Of a stretch of DNA of 64,000 nt, positions 17,524 through 26,649 are shown one piece after another; position 1 is the stretch's first letter; every line of letters begins with the position of its first letter. Location of the stretch: the NCBI GenBank assembly GCA_910579655.1, contig CAJTVE010000005.1:4656-68655 (forward strand). The letters are read 5' to 3'. A model generated the notes under the pieces. That model saw only the letters and a program-made list of their open reading frames with translations. It ran no database searches and was not told the origin of the DNA. The translations under genes were made by a program, and so were the position numbers. The stretch is from an uncultured Allobaculum sp. Lineage in GTDB: Bacteria > Bacillota_I > Bacilli_A > Erysipelotrichales > Erysipelotrichaceae.

Positions 17524-18924
17524 ATGTCAGAAACGAATTACATTCAAGGTGGAATCATGGTCTGCCATCCGCCGCTGATTTTGCCAAATATCGGCCGCGG
17601 CGAAGAAAAGAAAATCGCTGAAATCACTGCTGCCTACAAACAGGCAGCTGATGAAATCCGGAAAATGGATCCAGACACAATCGTCATTGTCTCGCCGCAT
17701 GCTCCAAGCTACATGGACTATATCCAGCTGTCCAAACCGGCGGTTTCCAAAGGAAATATGGCTCAGTTTCGAGATCCGATGGACTCGTTTGTGATTCATA
17801 ACGACATCGAACTGGTCGATGAAATGGAAAAACTCGCCAAAGCCCAGAATTTTCCAATGGGAACGCTCGGTGTTCAGAACGGGGATCTTGATCACGGAAC
17901 GATGGTTCCGCTCTACTTTATCCAGGACCTGATCCAGGACAAAAAAGTTGTCCGCATGGGCATTGGTGGTCTGAGCAATCTCGATCACTACCATGCTGGA
18001 AAGATCCTGGCCAAAGCCGCCAATAAACTTGGCCGGAAAGTGGCCATCATTGCTTCAGGTGACCTGTCTCATTGCCAGAAAGCAGACAGCAGCTATGGCT
18101 ATAAGCCCTGCGGCCCTGCCTATGACAAAGAAATCATGGAAATCATGGGCAATGGCGACTTTTTGAAGCTGGTCGAAATGCCAGAAAAAGAAGCGGAAGA
18201 GGCAATGGTCTGCGGACACAAACCATTCTGTGTCATGGCTGGCAGCTTTGATGGACTGAAACCAGAATCCCAAGCCCTGGCTCACAGTGCAGAATTTGGT
18301 GTTGGCTATGGCATTGCCACCTATACCGATTTAAAAGAAGATCCTTCCCGTCATTTCTATGAAAAAGCCAGTGCTGACAAGAAAGCGGCCTGGCAAAAAA
18401 GGCTGGCCAAAGAAGATCCATATATTCAGCTGGCCCGCAATACGATCAACACCTACATTCAGCAGGGCATGATGCCGCCACTTCCCGATACGCTTCCCAC
18501 AGAATTGTATTCGACGCAGGCCGGCGCCTTTGTCTCCTTGCATGAAGATGGCCAGCTGCGCGGCTGTATTGGCACAACCGCGCCAACCCAGAAAAATCTG
18601 GGCCGCGAGATTCAGATGAATGCCATCTCCGCCTGCTCTCGTGATCCCCGCTTTTATCCGATACGCCCCGATGAACTTGACAAGCTGGAAATCAGTGTGG
18701 ATGTGCTCAAAAAACCAGAACTTTGCACGCTTGAAGATCTCGACCCAAAACGCTATGGTGTCATTGTTTCCAAAAACGGAAAACGCGGCTTGCTGCTTCC
18801 ACATCTCGATGGCGTCGACACCGTTGAACAACAGGTTTCCATCGCAAAGCAGAAAGCCGGCCTGAAAGCCGATGAGGCAGGCTGCAGCTATGAGCGCTTT
18901 GAGGTGATTCGCCATGAAGTGTGA
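17524..18924 (+). CDS. amrA: LigB/Memo-like domain fused to AMMECR1 (AmmeMemoRadiSam protein A)
   Basis: 466 residues from the ATG at 17524, which follows AGAGGATG. The N-terminal half is a class III extradiol-dioxygenase/Memo-like domain: SPHAPSYMDY, NGDLDHGTMVPLYFI and ASGDLSHC supply candidate metal ligands. The C-terminal ~180 residues are AMMECR1 with AGAFVSLHEDGQLRGCIGTT and SRDPRFYPI. It overlaps the radical SAM gene by 11 bp. The system is conserved and widespread but its reaction is not established; a radical-SAM-dependent modification is the usual guess. Confidence 0.88.
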   Translation: MSETNYIQGGIMVCHPPLILPNIGRGEEKKIAEITAAYKQAADEIRKMDPDTIVIVSPHAPSYMDYIQLSKPAVSKGNMAQFRDPMDSFVIHNDIELVDEMEKLAKAQNFPMGTLGVQNGDLDHGTMVPLYFIQDLIQDKKVVRMGIGGLSNLDHYHAGKILAKAANKLGRKVAIIASGDLSHCQKADSSYGYKPCGPAYDKEIMEIMGNGDFLKLVEMPEKEAEEAMVCGHKPFCVMAGSFDGLKPESQALAHSAEFGVGYGIATYTDLKEDPSRHFYEKASADKKAAWQKRLAKEDPYIQLARNTINTYIQQGMMPPLPDTLPTELYSTQAGAFVSLHEDGQLRGCIGTTAPTQKNLGREIQMNAISACSRDPRFYPIRPDELDKLEISVDVLKKPELCTLEDLDPKRYGVIVSKNGKRGLLLPHLDGVDTVEQQVSIAKQKAGLKADEAGCSYERFEVIRHEV

Positions 18925-19729
18925 AGTCTGCTTTCGGCATTGTGACCTGAACGAAGGGCAGATTGGCTTCTGTAAAGGACGGATCAATCAGGATGGCCGG
19001 ATCGTTGCCCGCAACTATGGCAAAATCACCAGCGCGGCTCTTGATCCGATTGAAAAAAAGCCGTTAATTGATTTTTATCCGGGCAGTATGATTTTGTCGG
19101 TGGGCAGCTATGGCTGCTCCCTTCGCTGCCCATTCTGCCAGAACCACGAAATCTCGCAGGTCGATCTCAATTCTCGCTGCGAAGACATTACGCCCCAACA
19201 GTTAGCCGACCGGGCGCGGGAGCTGGTCCCCTATGGCAATATCGGCGTGGCTTATACCTACAATGAACCAATGGTGGGCTATGAATTTATTCGGGATTGC
19301 GCAAAACTCGTTCATGAAAAAGGGTTGAAAAATGTCGTTGTCACCAGCGGCAATGCCTCGATCAAGACACTCGAAGAAATTCTTCCCTATGTCGATGCAT
19401 TCAATGTCGACCTGAAAGGATTTACGCCCGAATACTACAAGTATGTGGGCGGGGATCTGAAGACAACCAAGAACTTCATCGCCCGAGCGGCAAAAGACGC
19501 TCATGTCGAAGTGACAACCTTGATTGTTCCCGGAAAAAATGACTCGCCCGAAGAAATGGATGCCATGGCTTCGTGGCTTGCTTCCATTTCGCCTGATATT
19601 GTTCTGCATCTGAGCCGGTATTTTCCGCGCTATTACGAAACTACGCCGGCCACACCGGTTGAAACGCTTCAAAACTTACAGAAGATCGCCCAAAAGCATC
19701 TAAAAAAAGTCGTCCTGGGCAATGTCTGA
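18914..19729 (+). CDS. amrS: AmmeMemoRadiSam system radical SAM enzyme
   Basis: 271 residues with CSLRCPFCQN, the CxxxCxxC cluster motif, and further PflA-like elements (YTYNEP, VNVDLKGF). An additional N-terminal Cys pattern (CEVCFRHCDL...GFCKGR) matches the AmrS subgroup. It is translationally linked to the AMMECR1/LigB gene, whose protein may be its partner or substrate. A perfect 15-bp bidirectional terminator lies downstream. Confidence 0.9.
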   Translation: MKCEVCFRHCDLNEGQIGFCKGRINQDGRIVARNYGKITSAALDPIEKKPLIDFYPGSMILSVGSYGCSLRCPFCQNHEISQVDLNSRCEDITPQQLADRARELVPYGNIGVAYTYNEPMVGYEFIRDCAKLVHEKGLKNVVVTSGNASIKTLEEILPYVDAFNVDLKGFTPEYYKYVGGDLKTTKNFIARAAKDAHVEVTTLIVPGKNDSPEEMDAMASWLASISPDIVLHLSRYFPRYYETTPATPVETLQNLQKIAQKHLKKVVLGNV

Positions 19730-19739
19730 TCTCAGGTCA

Positions 19740-19762
19740 GCTGTTTTCATCCTGAAAACAGC
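19740..19762 (+). other. Hairpin after amrS
   Basis: GCTGTTTTCA and TGAAAACAGC pair over 10 bp with a 3-nt loop and no T run. Possibly an RNA-stability element ahead of the true terminator. Confidence 0.5.
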
Positions 19763-19833
19763 CACTGGATTGGATTTATTCCATAGGCATTGCCGACCTT
19801 GCCGATGCCAGATCCTTCTTGAACCACCCGTAA

Positions 19834-19871
19834 AAAAGCGGACTTTCGCCTGAATACGAAAGTCCGCTTTT
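19834..19871. terminator. Bidirectional terminator between convergent genes
   Basis: AAAAGCGGACTTTCG and its exact complement 8 bp later form a 15-bp stem with T runs on both strands, separating amrS from the minus-strand gene. Confidence 0.9.
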
Positions 19872-19929
19872 CGTGTGCTGATTTGTCTGTCGTGCTTCGT
19901 GCTGATAGCCGAAAAGCTGATACATAAGA

Positions 19930-20901
19930 TTAGATAACAGACTCAGGTCTTGAATCAATCTGAGAGTCGAAAGGTTCTGGATTGGTGCTTGTTTCTTCTC
20001 CTTTGGATTCCAGAGCTGCATGGCGTGCAGCGTTTGGGGCAGCCTGCAAAACCTGGGAAGCCGTCAGTTCCAGAAAACTGGCCATTGTCCATTGCGACCA
20101 TTTGATCAAAAGCATCTGTCTTGCATGGTCATCTGTTTTCAGCAGATGAAACAGCCGGCCAAGAGTCGCATCATAAAAATCTTCTTCTTGTTGGACAAAC
20201 CAGTCATGAATAAAGTTGAAACGGTCTTCTTCCAGACTGAGCCAGTCGACATCCTGCAACAGATTTGGATTTTCCTTTTGCCAGAATGGACAGGAAAGCG
20301 AAGCGTGTCCGTTTGCCAGAAAAGACGGATCTTTGGCTTTTGGACAATACAGATCTTCGAAGAAAGATGAGGAAGGGTTTTGCCAGGGCAGGCAGACCTG
20401 ATAGTTTCCATAAATCGGGAGGGCCGGCTTTTTCAGATCGATGCGAAAATCAAAAAGCAGCAGCTGGCCGTTCACTTCAATCCAGCAGGGCGAGCGCAAA
20501 GAGGCTGGATCAAATTCAAGGGCGTAGTTGTCGAACTGGACTTTGAGCATCCGCTCGAGCAGTCCAGGCTCGAGTGTGACCATGGAAGCCAGAAAGAATG
20601 GATCATTCAGACAGAGCCGGTCAATGGCTTTTTCGACACAGTCTTTGGCTTTTGCCAGCAAGTCTTTTGCCAGCCTGGTGCTTTGGGCCAGCTGATCCAG
20701 ATCAACAGTCGTATTGAAAAGGGCCGGCAGATAAGAAGTCAGGCAAAGAGAACTGGCTGGCAGCGATTCGAAAACATCCATGGCCAAAAGCTGCATTCCC
20801 AAACAGGCGGATGGGGCGGGAGATGGTTTAGGCCAGTCAGGCAGCCTCTGATCGGTTTTGACAGGTGTAAAGCGGGAAGGTAAGGATTGGGCATGGTACA
20901 T
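19930..20901 (-). CDS. Hypothetical protein, 323 residues
   Basis: A soluble protein with an AAGGAGAG ribosome site before the ATG. Rich in Leu, Phe and Pro; no transmembrane segment, no catalytic motif I recognise. Features seen are CWIEVNGQLLLFDFRIDL (about 140-157), a central region with three spaced Cys, and a hydrophilic C-terminal tail rich in Glu/Ser/Pro. It stands alone between terminator-bounded units. I cannot name a family. Confidence 0.6.
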   Translation of the reverse strand: MYHAQSLPSRFTPVKTDQRLPDWPKPSPAPSACLGMQLLAMDVFESLPASSLCLTSYLPALFNTTVDLDQLAQSTRLAKDLLAKAKDCVEKAIDRLCLNDPFFLASMVTLEPGLLERMLKVQFDNYALEFDPASLRSPCWIEVNGQLLLFDFRIDLKKPALPIYGNYQVCLPWQNPSSSFFEDLYCPKAKDPSFLANGHASLSCPFWQKENPNLLQDVDWLSLEEDRFNFIHDWFVQQEEDFYDATLGRLFHLLKTDDHARQMLLIKWSQWTMASFLELTASQVLQAAPNAARHAALESKGEETSTNPEPFDSQIDSRPESVI

Positions 20902-21454
20902 GATTTTCTCTCCTTCGGGTCGTTTTGGTGGCGGGATTCAGGCAGGCCCAACGACCCACGAATTGGCTTGTCTGAACCAGAAGAAGATTCATTGACAGAA
21001 GATCTTCGTTGCGGGCAGACACTTGGATATACGCAAAAGCAAGACAACTCTCCAGACAAATTCGTTTTTAAAAGGAAAGACAAGGAAAAAGGATGAGGAT
21101 TGACTGCGCTGGGGCCTGGGCATGCCTGGATATCTTTTTCGGTGAACAGAGAACAGGCAATTTTGATGCACCTTTTTAAACCGATTTTTCATTTTTTCTC
21201 GACAAAGGCAAAAGACCGGGGACCAAAACTGTTTGTTTCTGGCAGAACGACTGGAAAATGTGGGAGAATCCATGGAGAAATCCTGGTGTTTTCCAAGCCT
21301 AAAGTTACCAGCCAGGATCTTGAGCTATATCCTGAATACTAGGAAAAAGTATCTTTTTCCGGTTATAAAAAATTGCAGAATTTGTTGAAGAGAGATAGAA
21401 ATCAGAAAATCAAAGAAGAGTAGAAATAATGATTGCATAAAGGAGAATGACTCA
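20902..21454. other. Intergenic stretch, no gene seen
   Basis: About 550 bp. Frames here lack ribosome sites and family resemblance. It should contain the minus-strand promoter for the 323-residue gene. A short GGAAAAA/TTTTTCC hairpin lies at about 21341-21359. Confidence 0.35.
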
Positions 21455-21508
21455 ATGAAGCAAGCATCCACACCACCAAGACCCGCGAGGGATAAAAAAG
21501 CAGCCTGA
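21455..21508 (+). CDS. Possible 17-residue peptide ending inside a terminator hairpin
   Basis: MKQASTPPRPARDKKAA, preceded by AAAGGAG nine bases upstream. Its stop codon lies within the stem of the spx terminator. Pro/Arg/Lys-rich. Could be a real small protein or a chance frame; no promoter was recognised. Confidence 0.25.
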   Translation: MKQASTPPRPARDKKAA

Positions 21509-21528
21509 CCGGGCGAAGGTCAGGCTGC
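21494..21528 (-). terminator. spx terminator
   Basis: GCAGCCTGACC and GGTCAGGCTGC pair over 11 bp, followed on the minus strand by six Ts. Confidence 0.85.
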
Positions 21529-21562
21529 AAAAGAAAAGAATTCTGATTTGGTCAATTGAAAA

Positions 21563-21988
21563 TCAGTTAAGAGTGCCTCGGGACAGGCGTGGCTGTTCAA
21601 CTCCAATCTGGAAAGCAGCGCGTCTTTTTTCTAAAGGCATCATGGTTGTAATCTCGTCATGGTCATACCCCACGGCCATGTTGCGGCGGCTGAGAAGAAT
21701 CGGGCGTTTCAGAACAGAAGGGTTTTTCTGAATGAAATGCGTCAGATCGTTAACGGACATGTCATCAATGACTTCCTTTAAGGAAGCATAAGCTTTAGAA
21801 CGGGTGGAAAGAATGTCCTCAGTTCCATTTTCACAGCGGGCGAGAAGATATTTGACTTCCTGCTCAGAAAGCTCATTGTTGAAAATGTTCTTTTCTACGA
21901 AATCAATATGATTATCTTCCAGCCATTTCTTGGCTTTTCGACAATTTGCACAGCCAGGGGAGGTATAGAACAATACCGATGCGTTCAT
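21563..21988 (-). CDS. spx: Spx/ArsC-family transcriptional regulator
   Basis: 141 residues with a thioredoxin-like fold. The redox switch CANC is at 13-16, followed by RKAKKWLEDN, and the conserved KRPILL is at about 94-99. Spx binds the RNA polymerase alpha-subunit C-terminal domain under disulfide stress. The start has AAAGGAGA. It could also be an ArsC-like reductase, but CxxC with the Arg-Pro element favours Spx. Monocistronic. Confidence 0.87.
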   Translation of the reverse strand: MNASVLFYTSPGCANCRKAKKWLEDNHIDFVEKNIFNNELSEQEVKYLLARCENGTEDILSTRSKAYASLKEVIDDMSVNDLTHFIQKNPSVLKRPILLSRRNMAVGYDHDEITTMMPLEKRRAAFQIGVEQPRLSRGTLN

Positions 21989-22021
21989 TGGGATCTCCTT
22001 TTATTGTTCAGATCACAAATA

Positions 22022-22418
22022 CTCGATCTTTAGAACGCCTTAATCCTACTCGTATCCAACCGAAATGCAATAAGTATTTTTTAATTTTGCATTTTTGATC
22101 GGATTCTGATACTTTATAAAGATTCTCTGGATTCTAAGACTGTTGCGATCTTCTTTATTTATATTCGGATTGATCCAAAGGTAAAGAGAAAGTTTCACAA
22201 GCGTTTTCATTGTTATTTGTTTGATGCATACAAAATGCAATCGAACCGGCTCTTTGTATGAAATCGGGCAGTTTATGAATTCAGAAATCGCTGTTGAAAG
22301 AGCTTTAGGAAAACAGATTGGAGTCATTTCCAGGAAAATGAGCGACTTTTTTCCTTCAAACTGCCTTGAAACAAAAAACGTGCTATATTGATGAAGTTAA
22401 AACTTGAAAGGTGAAATT
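22022..22418. other. Divergent spx-yebC intergenic region
   Basis: About 400 bp of AT-rich DNA. At 22381-22389 the extended -10 TGCTATATT lies about 30 bp upstream of yebC; no good -35 is seen at 17 bp. No gene. Confidence 0.4.
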
Positions 22419-23141
22419 ATGGGAAGACATTTTGAGGTGCGTGCAGCAGCTATGGCCAAAACTGCCGCCGCCAAAGCCAAGGTATATTCCAGATATTCCA
22501 AGGAAATTTTAGTGGCCGCAAAAAGTGGCGTTCCAGACCCGGATATGAACCAGGCCCTGAAAAAAGCCATTGCCAGAGCAAAAGCCAACTCTGTCCCCAG
22601 TGATGTCATCAAACGCGCCATCGATAAGGCAAAATCCTCTGCAGACGAAAGCTTCTCCGAAGCCCGCTATGAAGGATTTGGTGCTGGTGCCGGATCAACA
22701 ATCATCATTGACTGCCTGACTGACAACGCAAACCGTACAATCGCGAACCTGCGTTCCTGCTTCAATAAATCTCATTCCAAAATGGGAGTCAATGGTTCTG
22801 TATCCTTCGGATACGAAGATCTTGGTGTCATTGTTGTACCTTTTACTGACGAAGACGCAATGATGGAAGCCATGTTAGAGCATGACATCGACCTGCGCGA
22901 TACCGAAGTGGAAGATGGCTACATGACCGTAACCGTAGATCCAACTCAGCTCGATGAAGCGAAAGAAGCCGTTGACGAACTGATTCCAGACGTAAAATAT
23001 GAAGTCCTCGAACGTCGTATGGTTCCAAATGAAACCGTAACGCTCGAAGGTGAAGATCTTGAACTGTTCAAACGTCTGCTTACATTACTGGACGATGTTG
23101 ACGATGTACAGAACGTTTATCACAACGTAGATAACATCTAA
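22419..23141 (+). CDS. yebC: YebC/PmpR family protein
   Basis: 240 residues from the ATG at 22419 after GAAAGGTG. Typical blocks: MGRHFEVRAAAMAKTAAAKAK (variant of the MAGHSKWANI start), NSVPSDVIKRAIDKAK, YEGFGAGAGSTIIIDCLTDNANRT, and an acidic C-terminal domain. The family includes DNA-binding regulators and, more recently, proteins reported to relieve ribosome pausing. A strong terminator follows. Confidence 0.92.
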   Translation: MGRHFEVRAAAMAKTAAAKAKVYSRYSKEILVAAKSGVPDPDMNQALKKAIARAKANSVPSDVIKRAIDKAKSSADESFSEARYEGFGAGAGSTIIIDCLTDNANRTIANLRSCFNKSHSKMGVNGSVSFGYEDLGVIVVPFTDEDAMMEAMLEHDIDLRDTEVEDGYMTVTVDPTQLDEAKEAVDELIPDVKYEVLERRMVPNETVTLEGEDLELFKRLLTLLDDVDDVQNVYHNVDNI

Positions 23142-23197
23142 GACCGCCAATTCTGACTTGATTGATTTGATCGATTTGATATAACTTCAAAATAGTG

Positions 23198-23235
23198 AGG
23201 CTGCCCGCAGAGAAAATCCCGGCAGCCTTTTTTTT
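23198..23235 (+). terminator. yebC terminator
   Basis: AGGCTGCC/GGCAGCCT stem followed by eight Ts. Confidence 0.85.
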
Positions 23236-23413
23236 GATGCTGCACAAAAAAACTGAATCCAGAAAAAAGGATTCAGGCTGGAAAAGTTCAGTTTTGGTCT
23301 CTATGGCTTGCTTTGGTTTATATGGCTTGTTGTGGATCCTTTATGGCCTGCTGCAGCTCTTTGTCTTGCAACTGCCTGAAAGATTGCGGCTGTCCACAGC
23401 GTAGCAGCTGGTG

Positions 23414-24208
23414 TCAGCAGGACTGCTTTTGGTATTGGTCAGTGTCGTCGGCACAAGTCTGCCCGGACTCCCTGACTTTTCTGGGATCCCACAAAGCATC
23501 GGCTTCCCGGTTGGTCAGGGCTTTCATGAAGTTTTTGTGGGCATCGGGATATTGGCGGTAGATGCTCTCCAGCATTTCTTTCATGGTCTGTCTTTCGGAG
23601 TGGCCATCATTGGGGCAGACGGGTTTCACGCTTGGAATCTGGTTGATCCGGCAGACTTCAATGATCTGCTCTTCTGTTAAGTACACAAACGGACGGATCA
23701 TCGTCATATCCATTCGGGACATGTACTGTTTGGGAGAAAAGGTGGAAACTCTGGCGCCATGGATCATATTCATCAATAAAGTTTCCATGGCATCATCGCC
23801 ATGGTGGCCGAAGGCAACTTTATTGCAGCCTAGGTTTTTGGCGGTTTCCATCAGAACACCCTTTTTCAGGTTGGAGCAAAGGGAACACTGAATGCGCCCG
23901 TCTTTCATGTTTTTCTCCATATTGAGAATGTCATAGATTTTTGTCTTTTCAATGTGCAGATCCAGATGATACTTGTCGGCAAACTCCTGCATGAGCTTAT
24001 CCTGCTCTGGATGATCAGCAATGGAGACATGAATTCCACAGAGCTCAAAGTCTTTTCCTTCAAATTTCTGGTACATGGAAAGTGCAAGAAACATCAGCAT
24101 GGAATCTTTGCCCCCGGAAAGGGCAACTGCTAATTTATCTTTAGGCTCAATCAGGCTGTAATCCTGATCGGCTTTTCGAATGGCTTTTAAAATGGTCTGT
24201 AACTTCAT
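23414..24208 (-). CDS. ttcA: TtcA-like PP-loop tRNA thiolation enzyme
   Basis: 264 residues from the ATG at 24208, behind AAAGGAGA. The ATP pyrophosphatase loop LSGGKDSML is near 31-39, CSLC (about 111-114) gives a CxxC pair and GHHGDDAMETLLMN is the TtcA/TilS-like signature. TtcA 2-thiolates C32 of tRNAs through a cluster and an activated adenylate. A third Cys occurs in VKPVCPNDG. The C-terminus ends in a Cys/Gln/Asp tail. A related tRNA-modifying PP-loop enzyme cannot be excluded. Confidence 0.82.
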   Translation of the reverse strand: MKLQTILKAIRKADQDYSLIEPKDKLAVALSGGKDSMLMFLALSMYQKFEGKDFELCGIHVSIADHPEQDKLMQEFADKYHLDLHIEKTKIYDILNMEKNMKDGRIQCSLCSNLKKGVLMETAKNLGCNKVAFGHHGDDAMETLLMNMIHGARVSTFSPKQYMSRMDMTMIRPFVYLTEEQIIEVCRINQIPSVKPVCPNDGHSERQTMKEMLESIYRQYPDAHKNFMKALTNREADALWDPRKVRESGQTCADDTDQYQKQSC

Positions 24209-24587
24209 TGGAAAATCTCCTTTCATCTCCACTTCAGTGCCACTCAATGTGCAGACGGCACTGGAAACATAAATCCAATAAAAGAGAGCAAGATTGAACG
24301 AATTCGCACACGATTGAAGATTCGTTCTCTTTTTCTAAAATAAACCTCAGTCCCCCAGTACAATAAATACATCTTTAGCATCTCACCGAATATTCGAAAA
24401 GAAGGTGGTTTGCAAAGAGTGAAAGAGCTTTACTGAAGCATGAAAATCAACAAAAAATAACGATTGGACCCAACTGGAAAGAAAATTTCTGAATTGTCTG
24501 GATCAGCCAAATCTGGATGACTTTTCAGCTTTTTGATTGGGTTGTTGACATGGTACAGTATAGCAATCAAAAAAGTGAGGGTTTACC
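24209..24587. other. ttcA-glmS divergent intergenic region
   Basis: About 380 bp without a gene. I looked for a glmS ribozyme core upstream of glmS and did not recognise one. A TTGACA (24545-24550) occurs close to a TATAGC but with wrong spacing, so no promoter is called. Confidence 0.4.
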
Positions 24588-26426
24588 ATGTGTGGAATTG
24601 TAGGATACGTCGGCAGCCGGCAGGCCGCGCCGATTTTACTGAACGGATTGCGTCATCTTGAATATCGTGGGTATGATTCAGCGGGCACCGCTGTCTTTGA
24701 GCCAAATGGAAAAATCCAGATCGTCAAAGCCAAAGGGCGCCTGAAAAATCTGGATGAAAAGCTGGACAGCGGCCGGGCGCTGCCGGGTACAACCGGGATT
24801 GGCCATACGCGCTGGGCAACGCATGGCGAACCCAGTGAATCGAATGCCCATCCTCAGGTCTCGATGAACGGAACGGTCGTTCTTGTCCATAACGGCATTA
24901 TCGAAAATGCTGAAGAACTCAAGGCCAAACTGGAAAAAAGCGGCTTTACGTTCACCTCCGAAACGGATACTGAAATTGCGGCCAACCTGATCGAGTACTA
25001 TCAGAACAAATACCATCTTGGCCCGGTTGACTCCATTGCCAGAGCCATGCTGCGCATCCGCGGCTCCTATGCATTAGGAATTCTGTTTGCCAATGAACCG
25101 GATGTCATTTATGCCGCCCGCAAAGAATCACCGCTGATCATCGGTCAGAATGAAGGCGAAGCCTTTCTGGCCAGCGATGTTCCGGCGATTCTCGACCAGA
25201 CGACGCATGTCTACTATCTGGACAATATGGAGATTGCCCGGATCACCAGCGAGAATGTTGAGTTCTTTAATATTGAACGGGAACCAATCGAAAAAGAACG
25301 GGTCACGGTTGACTGGGATCCAGAATCGGCTGGTAAAGATGGCTATGAGCATTACATGATGAAAGAAATTCATGAACAGCCCAAAGCTGCAGCAACCTGC
25401 CTGAACCACTACATCAAAGAGGGGATTGTTGAATTCGAAGAAGATGTCCTGGCTCTGCTTGATCCAGACAAGATTCATTCGATTGTTATTACTGCCTGCG
25501 GTTCGGCTTATCATGCAGGTCTGGCTGCCCAGTATGTGATTGAATCCCTGGCCAGAATTCCGGTTCGTGTCGAGCTGGCCAGTGAATTCCGTTACCGCAA
25601 TCCTATGGTGGATGAACATACGCTGGTCATTGTTCTTTCTCAGTCTGGAGAAACCGCCGATACGTTAGCTGCCTTACGCCTGGCCCAACAAAAAGGGGCT
25701 TCGGTTCTGGCGGTTGTCAATGTCCTTGGAAGTTCGATTGCCCGCGAAGCCAATGCGGTGATCTATACGCTGGCGGGTCCGGAAATTGCGGTCGCTACAA
25801 CGAAAGCCTACTCCAACCAGCTGCTGGTGATGGATCTGGTGGGTCTGGTTCTGGCCTGGAAAAAGAACCTGATTGATCTTGATACCTATAACCGGATGGT
25901 GGCCAGTCTGCTTCGTCTGCCGGATCAGATGCAGTCCGTGCTCGATGACAAGGAACGTCTGCAGTGGTTTGCGGCCAAGTATTCCCGAGCCAAAGATGTC
26001 TTCTTTATCGGTCGGGGGATTGACTATGCGGCCGTGATGGAAGGTTCTTTGAAAATGAAGGAAATCTCTTATGTTCACTCCGAAGCCTATGCGGCAGGAG
26101 AACTGAAGCATGGCACAATTTCTCTTGTCGAAAAAGGAATTCTGGTCATTTGTACCCTGACCCAGCCGGCTTTATACGAAAAAATGATTTCCAATATGCG
26201 CGAAGTCAAAACCCGCGGCGGCTACTTATTCGGCCTGACCCGGCGCGGAAACTATAACATTGAAGATACCGCTGATTTCAGTGTGTACCTGCCCGTCAAC
26301 GAAGATCTTTTCATGCCAAGTCTGGCGATTCTGCCTTTACAGTTGCTTGGTTACTATATTTCTGTTGCGAAAGGTCTGGATGTCGATAAGCCAAGAAACC
26401 TGGCAAAATCCGTTACCGTTGAGTAA
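24588..26426 (+). CDS. glmS: Glutamine-fructose-6-phosphate aminotransferase (isomerizing)
   Basis: 612 residues, full length. MCGIVGYVG puts the glutaminase nucleophile at Cys2; GHTRWATHG and HNGIIEN complete the amidotransferase domain. Two SIS domains follow (TACGSAYHAG, SQSGETADT, GRGIDYAAVMEGSLKMKEISY) and the end DKPRNLAKSVTVE is canonical. It makes glucosamine-6-phosphate, the first step to UDP-GlcNAc for peptidoglycan. Single gene with a downstream terminator. Confidence 0.97.
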   Translation: MCGIVGYVGSRQAAPILLNGLRHLEYRGYDSAGTAVFEPNGKIQIVKAKGRLKNLDEKLDSGRALPGTTGIGHTRWATHGEPSESNAHPQVSMNGTVVLVHNGIIENAEELKAKLEKSGFTFTSETDTEIAANLIEYYQNKYHLGPVDSIARAMLRIRGSYALGILFANEPDVIYAARKESPLIIGQNEGEAFLASDVPAILDQTTHVYYLDNMEIARITSENVEFFNIEREPIEKERVTVDWDPESAGKDGYEHYMMKEIHEQPKAAATCLNHYIKEGIVEFEEDVLALLDPDKIHSIVITACGSAYHAGLAAQYVIESLARIPVRVELASEFRYRNPMVDEHTLVIVLSQSGETADTLAALRLAQQKGASVLAVVNVLGSSIAREANAVIYTLAGPEIAVATTKAYSNQLLVMDLVGLVLAWKKNLIDLDTYNRMVASLLRLPDQMQSVLDDKERLQWFAAKYSRAKDVFFIGRGIDYAAVMEGSLKMKEISYVHSEAYAAGELKHGTISLVEKGILVICTLTQPALYEKMISNMREVKTRGGYLFGLTRRGNYNIEDTADFSVYLPVNEDLFMPSLAILPLQLLGYYISVAKGLDVDKPRNLAKSVTVE

Positions 26427-26542
26427 GAAAATCTGGATGGTTTGATCTGTCTGGCTTCATCCCTCTTTGCTTTTTCTTCTTTTCTGGCCGTTATCTGCCA
26501 GAAGCCTGGTTTTCAAAATAAAAAAACCAAAACGCTTTCAGC

Positions 26543-26572
26543 TGCCATGGAGTCGATCTATGGCATTTTTTT
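26543..26572 (+). terminator. glmS terminator
   Basis: TGCCAT/ATGGCA stem with an 11-nt loop and seven Ts; short stem. Confidence 0.6.
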
Positions 26573-26649
26573 GATGCCCTGAAAAAATGTTGGCCGCCAA
26601 AGAAGCCTTCAGGCTTTATCCATTGTTTGAAAACCCATAAAATAAAGGC

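Noticed and set aside
24209..24587. glmS ribozyme upstream of glmS
   Set aside because: Common in Gram-positives, so I looked for its conserved core, but no matching segments were seen in the 380 bp before the gene.
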